DNA from: Pseudomonas sp. PDM16
GTDB taxonomy: Bacteria; Pseudomonadota; Gammaproteobacteria; Pseudomonadales; Pseudomonadaceae
Reading direction: 5' to 3'
NCBI RefSeq assembly: GCF_014851865.1
Contig: NZ_JACVAM010000002.1
Span: 930,001-994,000, forward strand
DNA: 64,000 nucleotides
Positions 29,382-39,400 of the stretch are shown piece after piece. The notes under the pieces were generated by a model, which searched no databases, was not told where the DNA came from, and worked only from the letters and a program-made list of their open reading frames with translations. Every line of letters begins with the position of its first letter. Within the stretch, counting starts at the first letter, position 1. The position numbers and the translations under genes are program-made.

Positions 29382-31529
29382 CTAGACCGCTGCCGGGCCG
29401 ACCCGGCCACGGCGCAGAGCATCGATCACAGCTTCTTTCGGTCCGTCGGCCACGATATGGCCATAGTCCAGCACGATCAGGCGGTCGACCAGGCTGAGCA
29501 TCGAACTGCGGTGGGTAATCAGTAGCAGGGTCTTGCCCTGGGACCAGCTCTGAAGCCGATTGCGCAGGATGTCTTCGCTGGTGTTGTCCATGGCGCTGGT
29601 GGGTTCGTCCAGCAGCAGGATCGGAGGGTCTAGCAGCAGCGCGCGAGCCAGAAGCACGGCCTGGCGCTGGCCGCCGGACAGCAGCTGGCCGCGCTCGCCC
29701 ACGGGCCGGTCGAAGCCCTGCGGGTGCTGCCTGGCCAGCTCGGACACCCCGGTCAGGTCGGCCACTTCCAGCATGCGTGCATCGCTGACATAGCGGGCAC
29801 CGAGGGTGAGGTTGTCGCGCAGGCTGCCTGCCAGCAGCGGTAGGTCATGGGCGACGTAGCCTATCTGATGGCGCAGGTCGGCTACGTCCAGTTGGCGCAG
29901 GTCCAGGTTGTCGAGTAGGATCTGCCCCTCGTTCGGGGTGTAGAAGTTCATCAGCAGTCGCGCCATCGTGCTCTTTCCGGAGCCGCTGCGGCCTATGATG
30001 CCGACGCGCTCACCAGCGGCCATGTGCAGGCTGACCTTGTTCAGGGCCGGGGCACTCTGGCCGGGGTAGCTGAAGCTGACCTGGCGCACGTCCAGCGCGC
30101 CCTTGAGGTGGGTGCGCTCCAGCGGGCGCTGCTTGGCCTGGCGCTCCTGAGGCAGAGCCATCAGCGCGTCAGTACTGGTCATGGTCAATCGTGCCTGTTG
30201 ATAACGGGTGATCAGGCTGGCGATCTGTCCGAGTGGGGCGAGCACCCGGCTGCCGAGCATGTAGCTGGCGACCAGGGCTCCGACGCTGAGATTGCCGGCG
30301 ATGATGATGTAGACCCCGGCGATGATCGTCGACATGCCGGCCAGCTGCTGGAGGAACATGGTTCCATTGGTGGCCAGAGCGGCGAGAAAACGGGCGTGGC
30401 TGTCGAGACGGGTTAGGGCACCATGGGTTTTTTCCCATCGGTGCTGGCGTTCACTCTCGGCGCTACAGGCCTTGAGGGTTTCCAGGCCACCCAGTGTCTC
30501 TATCAGCAGCGCTTGTCGCTCGGCTCCTAGTGCCAGGCTCTTCTGCACCGTATCGCGCAGGCGGGCCTGAATGATCAGAGCGAATACTGCGGTGATGGGA
30601 AAGGCCAGCAGCGGAATGATCACCAACCATCCGCCGAGCAGTCCGATGACCAGGATCATCAGCAGGGAGAAGGGTAGATCGATCAGGCTGGTCAGGGTGA
30701 CTGCGGTAAGGAATTCGCGCAGGCCCTGGAAGTCATGGATGCTCTGGGCAAAACCGCCGACCGTAGCGGGCCGAGCCGCCATCGACATGCCGGTGATGCG
30801 TTCGAAAAGGGTGGCGGACAGCACCACGTCGGTCTTTTTGCCAGCTACGTCAAGCAGGTAGGAGCGCAGGACACGCAGTAGCAGCTCGAAGCCGGTGCCG
30901 ATGAACAGTCCGATTGCCAGGACCCACAGCGTCGAGATGGCCTGGTTGGGCACCACCCGGTCGTATGTCTGCATGACGAACAACGGCACCATCAGGCCCA
31001 ACAGGTTGATCAGCAGGCTCGCGAGTACGGCGTCGGTGTAGAGCCAGCGGGACAGCTTGAGGGTGTCTCGAAACCAGGCCTCGACTCTGGGGACCAGCGG
31101 AGTGCGGCTCTCTTCCAATTCATGCTGTGGCTTGGCAAAAAAGGCCTTGCCGCTGTACTCGATTGCCAGGTGGTCCCGGTTGACCCATTGTTCGCCCCCG
31201 TTGGCTTCGCAGGGCAGGATCAGCAGCTGATTCTTCGGGCCCATCTTGCGCAGCACGGCGCTGCGGCCGTCCTTGAGTAGCAGCAACACTGGCAGGTTGA
31301 GCGGTGAAATGGCCCCCAGCTCCCGGCGCAGAACTCGCCCCTGCAGGCCAGCCCGGGCTGCCGCGCGTGGTAGCAGGTCCGGACTGAGGCGTTGCTCGGG
31401 CATCGGTAGCCCGGCGGATAGGCTCGCACGACTGGCAGAGCAGTCATGCAGATTGCAGAGAATGAGCAATCCGTCCAACAGCGGGTCGTCGTGACTCTGC
31501 CGCTGGTCTTCGGAGGGACTCCGTTCCAT
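29382..31529 (-). CDS. Type I secretion ABC exporter (LapB type)
   Basis: This is a T1SS ATPase/permease of about 715 residues. An N-terminal C39-like domain (about 20-145) lacks the normal catalytic Gln/Cys arrangement, as in adhesin and RTX exporters that do not cleave a leader. A six-helix ABC transmembrane domain follows (about 160-440), then the nucleotide-binding domain: Walker A GIIGRSGSGKST, signature LLSGGQRQAVLLARALL, Walker B PILLLDEPTSAMD, and ITHRSSM. The start is uncertain. The ATG at 31529 has no close ribosome-binding site, while an in-frame TTG at 31538 lies eight bases after AGGAG and may be the true start. Confidence 0.9.
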   Translation of the reverse strand: MERSPSEDQRQSHDDPLLDGLLILCNLHDCSASRASLSAGLPMPEQRLSPDLLPRAAARAGLQGRVLRRELGAISPLNLPVLLLLKDGRSAVLRKMGPKNQLLILPCEANGGEQWVNRDHLAIEYSGKAFFAKPQHELEESRTPLVPRVEAWFRDTLKLSRWLYTDAVLASLLINLLGLMVPLFVMQTYDRVVPNQAISTLWVLAIGLFIGTGFELLLRVLRSYLLDVAGKKTDVVLSATLFERITGMSMAARPATVGGFAQSIHDFQGLREFLTAVTLTSLIDLPFSLLMILVIGLLGGWLVIIPLLAFPITAVFALIIQARLRDTVQKSLALGAERQALLIETLGGLETLKACSAESERQHRWEKTHGALTRLDSHARFLAALATNGTMFLQQLAGMSTIIAGVYIIIAGNLSVGALVASYMLGSRVLAPLGQIASLITRYQQARLTMTSTDALMALPQERQAKQRPLERTHLKGALDVRQVSFSYPGQSAPALNKVSLHMAAGERVGIIGRSGSGKSTMARLLMNFYTPNEGQILLDNLDLRQLDVADLRHQIGYVAHDLPLLAGSLRDNLTLGARYVSDARMLEVADLTGVSELARQHPQGFDRPVGERGQLLSGGQRQAVLLARALLLDPPILLLDEPTSAMDNTSEDILRNRLQSWSQGKTLLLITHRSSMLSLVDRLIVLDYGHIVADGPKEAVIDALRRGRVGPAAV

Positions 31530-31598
31530 GGTGGTCAAGGTCACTACTCCTGAGAGGTCACCCCATGCCGGCGGCATGGAGCAACATCTTCGCCGGGA

Positions 31599-32954
31599 TT
31601 ACTTCATTTCCGGCAGGCGGGCCTCGCTCTTCACTTCCGTGAGGGCTACGGCTTCGGCCGGGGCTACTACGTTCTGTTTCTTCAGAAGCTCGCCCATGGC
31701 AGCGATGACCCGGTACATGGAGAACTCTTCGGTGTAACGCACTTCGGTATAGCGACGATTGGCGGTGAAGAGCTCGTTGTCACTGTCCAGCAGGTCGAGC
31801 AATGACCGCTGGCCGAGACTGAATTGCTGCTGGTACGCCTCGCGTACGCGAGAGGTGTAATCCGCATAGTCGCGGGCTTTCGGTGTTTGCAGTCGGGCGT
31901 TTTCCATGGCGTTCCAGGCTAGCGAGAGGTTCTCGTTGACCACGCGTAGTGCATTGTTGCGGATGTCCATGGACTGGTTGATCTGGTGTGCTGCCGATTG
32001 CAGCCGGGCCTTGTCGCGCATGCCGTTGAACAGGTTGTAGTTCATTACCACGGCAGCGCGCCAGGTGTTGTAGTGACCCTCGTCGCCCTGGGTGTTGTCA
32101 TCGGCGGTGGTGGCCAGCTCCAGATCGAAGCGGGGGTAGAAGGGAGATTTTGCTACCTCGTACTGCTTCTCGGCGGCATTCACGTCAGCCTGGGCGGATT
32201 TGAGGAAGGGGTTGTTGTCCATCATGGCCTGCTGTGCGCTGCCTACATCGGCCGGAAGCTCTCCCTTGATGGAGGCAGGCAACTCGAGCTCGTCCGGCAT
32301 GCGCCCGGTGGCGCTGAAGAAATTGGCTTCCGCGTCGGCCAGGTTGACCTGCTCGGTATAGAGGTTGTTCTCAGCCAGCGCCACGCGGGCTACGGATTGA
32401 TCCAGGTCTGCGGTGCTGCCGACGCCGCGTTCGCTGCGCAGCCCAATCTGATCGTTGATGCGTTTGTGGGCCTGCAGGTTGTTCTCTGCCAGTGTCACCA
32501 TTTCGCGCCGTTTGAGCACCTCCAGGTAAACCTCGACGGTACGCAGAGCGAGGCTCTCCGAGGTGCCTTGCACGTAATAGGCTCGGGAGTCGACCACCGA
32601 GCGGGTGCGCGCCACCTCGTTGGGCGTGTTGAAGCCGTCGAAGAGCATCTGGCGCAGGCGCAATTCGGCATCGCGATAATTCAACGTTTCCTTGTTGTGG
32701 TCACCTAGCGCGCGAGTGCTGGGGCTGTCGGTCTGCTCACGGCCATAACCCATCAACAGGTCCACTGTTGGCAGGTAGCCACCCTTGGCCATCTTCACTT
32801 CCTCATCCGCGGACAGACGATCATTCATGCTGGCATGCAGCTCTGGGTGATTGTCGATGGTGCTCTGGATAGCCTCCGAGAGCGTCATGGCCTGAGCCTG
32901 TGAGCAGGCCGCGGCCAGTAAAATGCTACTGCAGAGCGGTGTGAGAACGCGCAT
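31599..32954 (-). CDS. TolC-family outer-membrane channel (LapE type)
   Basis: This 451-residue outer-membrane efflux protein has a signal peptide ending at CSQAQAMTLSEAIQ. Two OEP halves follow, with coiled helices around MAKGGYLPTVDLLMGYG and PFYPRFDLELATTADDN, and a REAYQQQFSLGQRSLLDLLDS segment typical of AggA/LapE and TolC subfamilies in T1SS operons. It is first in the operon LapE-, LapB- and LapC-like, transcribed away from the adhesin. AAGGAGAAA precedes the ATG. Confidence 0.92.
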   Translation of the reverse strand: MRVLTPLCSSILLAAACSQAQAMTLSEAIQSTIDNHPELHASMNDRLSADEEVKMAKGGYLPTVDLLMGYGREQTDSPSTRALGDHNKETLNYRDAELRLRQMLFDGFNTPNEVARTRSVVDSRAYYVQGTSESLALRTVEVYLEVLKRREMVTLAENNLQAHKRINDQIGLRSERGVGSTADLDQSVARVALAENNLYTEQVNLADAEANFFSATGRMPDELELPASIKGELPADVGSAQQAMMDNNPFLKSAQADVNAAEKQYEVAKSPFYPRFDLELATTADDNTQGDEGHYNTWRAAVVMNYNLFNGMRDKARLQSAAHQINQSMDIRNNALRVVNENLSLAWNAMENARLQTPKARDYADYTSRVREAYQQQFSLGQRSLLDLLDSDNELFTANRRYTEVRYTEEFSMYRVIAAMGELLKKQNVVAPAEAVALTEVKSEARLPEMK

Positions 32955-33415
32955 GAGGGTTTTCTCCTTGAAGTGTTGATTTTGTTCCTGTCGCCAATTT
33001 TATGGCGTTTATTGGCAGATAAAGAGATTTTCGTCCCTAACATCACAGATAAGAACATCTTCGAAGGTAGCTAAGAAAAAATCTTCACATAAGTTATGCG
33101 AAAAAAGTCTTATGCACTCTGTGATATCCGGCACATTGTTTCTCCGGTAGGCCGCGCAAATCAAGCTTTTCAGGCGGTTTCGCAGTTAGAACGGATGGTC
33201 AATCGCAGTTTGGAGCATAAGGGGCGGGGATGTTTTCGAGGGAAGGGACCAGTGCAGTTGGTGCGACATTTTTTTGTCGTATTTCAGGATTTTCCCACTG
33301 TGCTACTTCATTCCGTTGAGCTTTCTTCGCACGCAACCCCGGATTCGGAAGGTGATTTGGCCCTTTTGAAACGTGTCGACGGCAGTCGGCAGCTGTAGTG
33401 TGTGGAGGAAGGATC
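32955..33415. promoter_or_regulatory. AT-rich divergent region, adhesin / T1SS operon
   Basis: These 461 bases separate the start codons of the TolC-like gene and the adhesin. The first 180 bases are strikingly AT-rich for this genome, as expected of a heavily regulated or H-NS/MvaT-bound promoter. An inverted repeat GCCAAT...ATTGGC lies at 32993-33016. A 100-codon frame at 33096-33398 has no ribosome-binding site and no recognisable family, and is probably spurious. I found no exact FleQ-type site. Confidence 0.5.
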
Positions 33416-36400
33416 ATGGCTACTTTGATTGGTGTCGTCAGCCAGGTTGTCGGCGAGGTCTTTGCGGTAGCCGGCGATGGAACGCGTCGACCGCTATTCG
33501 AAGGCGATCGTGTCTACGCTGGCGAACAACTGGAGACCGGAGTGGGTGGCGCGGTTGCGATCAACCTCGCCAACGGCGAAGTGCTCACGCTAGGGCGGGA
33601 GAGCACGCTGAGTCTCAATGAGCAGATGCTGGCTGCAGGCGGGCAGTCGGAACCTGCTCAGGTGCAGGAGGTAGCGCCTTCCGATGCCGATTTGACTGAT
33701 GTCGAAAAACTGCAGGCTGCCATCGAGGCCGGTGTAGACCCGACCACGGCCGGCGAAGCCACGGCGGCCGGTCCGGGCGCGGGTGGCGGTGGTGCAGGAG
33801 GTGGCGCGAGCAGCGGCCATGGATTCGTCCTGCTGGGCGAGGTGGGCGGCGCCCTGGATCCACTGATTGGATTTCCTACCGCCGGAATCCCGGGTGGTCC
33901 GGAGTTTCCGGATGCGGAGCCGATAGTTACTGATGACGCCGAGCCGGATTTCAGCCCCCTCCTCGATGTTGAGTATCAGGATGCAACCGGCAGCATTGCC
34001 ATTGGACCGGGTATTGTCGACGAAGAGGCATTGGCCACCGGCACCAACCCTTCCAGCAATGCCGAGCAGACCAGCGGGCGGATAGTCATCAACTCTCCGG
34101 ACGGGGTGTCGGCACTTCAGATCCAGGGCTTCGACGGTGTATGGGTTGACGTTACCAACGGCGGCACCGTGGTGGGTCAATACGGCATCCTGATTGTGGA
34201 CGCGGCTGGTAACTGGACCTACATCCTGACCAGCAATACGTTGGATCACAGCAACCCCAATGCGACCGGACCGGATGATCAGGTGGGCGAGAGTTTCCCT
34301 GTTCGTGTGTTCGATCTCGATGGCGATGTATCGCCGACCGTTCTCCTCAATGTGCTTATCAACGACGACGGCCCGTTGCTCGCTACCGGTGCTCAGGTAA
34401 CTGCACTGGTGGACGAGGACGAGACTATCGATGGCATCACCGACTCGGACGCGGTGACCAATACGACTTCCGGCGGGCCTGGTGCATTGTCCGGTCTGGT
34501 CAACTTCGGCGCGGATGGTCCCGGTAGCTTCGGCCTTTCAGGTGCTGCCTCAGCCATCGCAAGCCTGCAGGATCAGGGACTGACCTCGGGAGGAAGTGCT
34601 CTCTCCTATACCGTGCTGGGCAATGTCCTGACAGCCACCGTGGGCGGCGAGACCATCTTCACCCTGCAGGTGGGCTCTGATGGCAGCTTCGTCTTCACCC
34701 TGGTCGGCCAGCTCGATCACCCGCTGGCCAATGGCGATGACAACGAGCTGCTCCCGCTGCCGATTGATTTTTCGGGTGTGCTTGTTGCAGTGGATGGCGA
34801 TGGTGATTCGGTCGGTACCTTCACTCCCGGTAGCTTCGTCATCAACGTAGAGGATGATGTACCCCAGTTCGTTGGCGGGGCCGGTTCCGTATCCGGGCGC
34901 GTCCATGAGGACGCCCTGACACTGGGAGCCGGAGCGCCTCATGAGGGGAACGACGAGGGCGGACAGACCATTTCCGCCAGTGGTGGGCCGGGGTCGTTGA
35001 CCTCGCTGATCAACTTCGGGGCAGATGGCCCGGGTACCTTTGGCATCGGTGGCAACCTGGGTTCGCTGGCGAGCCAGGGGCTGACCAGTGGTGGAATCGC
35101 GCTGACTTACAGCCTGGTGGGGAACGTGCTGACAGCATCAGCTGGCGGCCAAGTCATCTTCACGCTGGCTGTGGGGGCCGATGGCAGCTGGAATTTCATA
35201 CTACGAGGGCCGATCGACCACCCTGTGGCCGATGGTGCCTTCGATAGCGAGGATCTGCCTGGCCTGGGTATCGATTTCTCGGGGATACTGGTCGCGACGG
35301 ACGGAGATGGTGATCCGATTCCTGGCGGGTTCCCGGCTGGCAGCTTTACCGTCGATATCGAAGACGACGTTCCCGTTCTGATAGGTGGAGAGCGTCCGTC
35401 CATCGGTGGCGTCGTGCACGAGGATGCCCTGAGCACCGCTGCCGGGGCTGGATCTGATGGTAATTCCGAGGGCTCAGGCCAGACCACCACTATTACAAGC
35501 GCAACAGGTGGCTCTCTGGCTGGCCTGGTTGCGTTCGGCGCGGATGGCCCGGGAGGCTTCGGCCTTTCCGGTTCAGTCAGCTCGCTGGAAGCGCAGGGAT
35601 TGACCTCCGGTGGGGCGGCATTGAGTTACAGCGTGTCAGGAAACGTACTGACGGCCACGGCCGGTGGAGTCACCATTTTCACCCTGACGGTGAACGGCGA
35701 CGGTAGCTGGTCCTTCGTGCTGCAAGGCCCACTCGATCATCCGATCGAAGACGGAACCCTGGACGGCGAACTGCTGCCGGGCCTGGGCATCGACTTCTCC
35801 GGCGTGCTGACGGCCGTCGATGGCGATGGTGACCCGCTGGCTGGAGGCTTCAATCCGGGCAGCTTCGTGATCAATGTCGAAGACGACGTGCCGGTTGTGG
35901 CCGAGCAGGGCGAGGGCTTCGTACCGGTCGGCGGCACCGTGCATGAAGATGCCCTGAGCACCACCACCGGTGCTCCTCACGATGGCAATGCGGAGGGCGG
36001 CCAGACCACCTCGATCAGCGGAGCCGATGGCGCGCTGTTGGGCCTGGTCAACTTCGGTGGTGACGGCCCGGGATCGTTCGGGCTGTCCGCCGATGTGAGC
36101 TCACTGGTCACCCAGGCGCTGACCTCGAACGGTACTGCGCTGAGCTACAGCGTGGTGGGTAACGTGCTGACGGCCACGGCTGGTGGCGTGACCATCTTCA
36201 CCCTGACGGTCACCGCAGGCGGTGGCTACACCTTCGAACTGCAAGGTCCGCTCGATCATCCGATCGAAGACGGAACCCTGGACGGCGAACTGCTGCCGGG
36301 CCTGGGGATCGACTTCTCCGGCGTGCTGACGGCCGTCGACGGTGACGGCGACCCACTGGCCGGAGGCTTCAACCCGGGCAGCTTCGTGATCAATATCGAA

Positions 36401-39400
36401 GATGACGTGCCGGTCGTGGTCGAGCAGGGCGAAGGCTTCGTACCGGTCGGCGGCACCGTGCATGAAGATGCCCTGAGCACCACCACCGGTGCTCCTCACG
36501 ATGGCAATGCGGAGGGCGGCCAGACTACCTCGATCAGCGGAGCCGATGGCGCGCTGTCGGGCCTGGTCAACTTTGGTGGTGATGGCCCGGGATCGTTCGG
36601 GCTGTCCGCCGATGTGAGCTCACTGGTTACCCAGGCGCTGACCTCGAACGGCACTGCGCTGAGCTACAACGTGGTGGGTAACGTGCTGACGGCTACGGCT
36701 GGTGGCGTGACCATCTTCACCCTGACGGTCACCGCAGGCGGTGGCTACACCTTCGAACTGCAAGGCCCGCTCGATCATCCGATCGAAGACGGAACCCTGG
36801 ACGGCGAACTGCTGCCGGGCCTGGGGATCGACTTCTCCGGCGTGCTGACGGCCGTCGACGGCGACGGTGACCCGCTGGCTGGAGGCTTCAATCCGGGCAG
36901 CTTCGTGATCAATGTCGAAGACGACGTGCCGGTTGTGGCCGAGCAGGGCGAGGGCTTCGTACCGGTCGGCGGCACCGTGCATGAAGATGCCCTGAGCACC
37001 ACCACCGGTGCTCCTCACGATGGCAATGCGGAGGGCGGCCAGACCACCTCGATCAGCGGAGCCGATGGCGCGCTGTCGGGCCTGGTCAACTTTGGTGGTG
37101 ATGGCCCGGGATCGTTCGGGCTGTCCGCCGATGTGAGCTCACTGGTTACCCAGGCGCTGACCTCGAACGGCACTGCGCTGAGCTACAACGTGGTGGGTAA
37201 CGTGCTGACGGCTACGGCTGGTGGCGTGACCATCTTCACCCTGACGGTCACCGCAGGCGGTGGCTACACCTTCGAACTGCAAGGCCCGCTCGATCATCCG
37301 ATCGAAGACGGAACCCTGGACGGCGAACTGCTGCCGGGCCTGGGGATCGACTTCTCCGGCGTGCTGACGGCCGTCGACGGCGACGGTGACCCGCTGGCTG
37401 GAGGCTTCAATCCGGGCAGCTTCGTGATCAATGTCGAAGATGACGTACCAGTGGTCGACCTGTTGCCAAACAGCGCCCCGAGCATAGAAGAGGGGGATAC
37501 CTACAATGGATCATGGACTGGCAGCGCAGGTGGTGATGGTGCAGAGAGCATCAAGGTTGTCGTTGATGGTGTCGAGTACGATCTGGATACCAACATCTCG
37601 CTGACAACCGGCGTGCTCCATGTCGGCAGCGATGGCTCCTGGAGCTTCCAGGCCACAGGCGCATTGCCTCCGGGGGCCACGCCGAGCCAGGCATTCTCGA
37701 TTCAGATCACCGACAACGACGGCGATGCTGTGAGCGATAGCATCACAATAGGCATTATCGATGGGGCTTCACCAGTCGGTGGCCAGGCCAGCAACGAGGT
37801 TGACGAGGATGGTCTGACAGGTGGCATCTCGGGCGGGCCTGGTGATCTGGCGGGCAACGAAACCGTTGTGACAGGGAGCCTCGGCTACAGCTTCGGCCTG
37901 GACGGTGCGGCTGCTGTCAATCCGTTCGCCTGGAGTACCGCGGGTCTTTCGGGACTGGGGCTTACTTCGGGCGGGGTTGCGCTTGACTACGATGTCAGCC
38001 CCGACGGTTTGGTGCTTACTGCCACCGCAGGTGGGGTACCGGTGTTCACGGTGGAGGTGACCGATGTTGCCACCGGCGCCTACGAGTTCACCCTGAGCGG
38101 CCCGCTGGATCATGAGCCCCCTTCAACTCCGGGGACCAGCGATGAGAATGACATTTCCATCAACTTCTCCTACACCGTGGAAGATAGCGATGGTTCTACT
38201 GCCAATGGCAGCCTGAGCATTTTGGTGGACGACGATTCGCCGACTATCCAGGCCGGCGATCTTGCATTCACCTCCCAGGTGACCTTCCAGGGAACCAGCG
38301 CGGGCTTCAGCAACAGCTACGGCTACTACATCAAGGGCAGTGACGGAACGCCCCTCTCTGGCAAGGTGATCTGGGCGAATGTGCATCATCAGTCGGTTGG
38401 TGACACCTTTGACCTTGGTGGATTGGACCCAGCCAGTACTGGCTTCTTCATCATTCCTCACGGAGGCGGCAACGCGGGGCTGACCAACGGAGCTGATATC
38501 ACCTTCCAATTCGTGGGTGGAAAATGGCAGGCGATGGTTGGCGGCACGCCGTTGGTTGGGGCAGACGGCGCACATATCCTGTTCAGCGACGCCACTCTTA
38601 ACCCGGGTGGATCGCATCTCCAGGACACTTCGGCCACCGGTAACCAGAACTGGGAAGACAAGACCGATACGTCGGACTACGACTACAACGATGTCAGCAC
38701 CAATGTGACCTGGGGCGCGTCGCTGCAGGTCGATGAGTCGGACTTCGGTACCGATGCGACAGCCGACTTCAGCGGTGTCTTCCATGCACAAGCCGGGGCC
38801 GATGGGCAGCAGGGTCCGATCGGCTATAGCCTGAATGTAGTCAATTCGGTGACGGGCCTGACAGACACGCTGACGGGCGAGGCCGTCGTGCTGGTCATGA
38901 ACGGCAATATGCTGGAAGGGCGTACGGAAACGACCGGAGAGCTCGTCTTCACCCTGAGCGTCGATGCAGCGGGCACTCTCACGCTGGATCAGGATCGTTC
39001 GGTTGTCCATCCCACCAGCGACCCAGATGAGGCCATCTTCCTGGGCCCCAACCTCGTCTCTCTGACCGCCACGGTGACGGATGGTGATGGCGATCAGGAC
39101 TCCGTGAGTGTGGATATCGGGCCGGGAATCAGCTTCCGCGACGATGCTCCGGAGGCTGCCAACGATGTGCTGGGCGAAGTCTCCAGAGGTGCTCAGGATG
39201 TCAACATAGGCACGGTCAACGACCTGCTGAATAATGACAACTATGGCGCTGATGGCGAATCGGCCTCTTCACCTATCCAGATCGTAGGATTGGGTAGCCA
39301 GGGTGGTAGCGTCACCATCGACATCGACGGGAACCTTATTTACACCGCTGCGCCGGGTGCATCAGCAGGTACGGAAACCTTTACCTACTCCATCGTGGAT

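Noticed and set aside
33096..33398. 100-codon frame upstream of the adhesin
   Set aside because: No ribosome-binding site, no recognised family, lies within the regulatory gap.
35721..37458. CRISPR-like array
   Set aside because: The repeats are 519 bases long, in frame, contiguous and protein-coding, with no spacers.
35636..37485. Family of similar antisense proteins spaced 519 bases apart
   Set aside because: They repeat only because the adhesin repeats underneath do; each is a shadow of the same unit.
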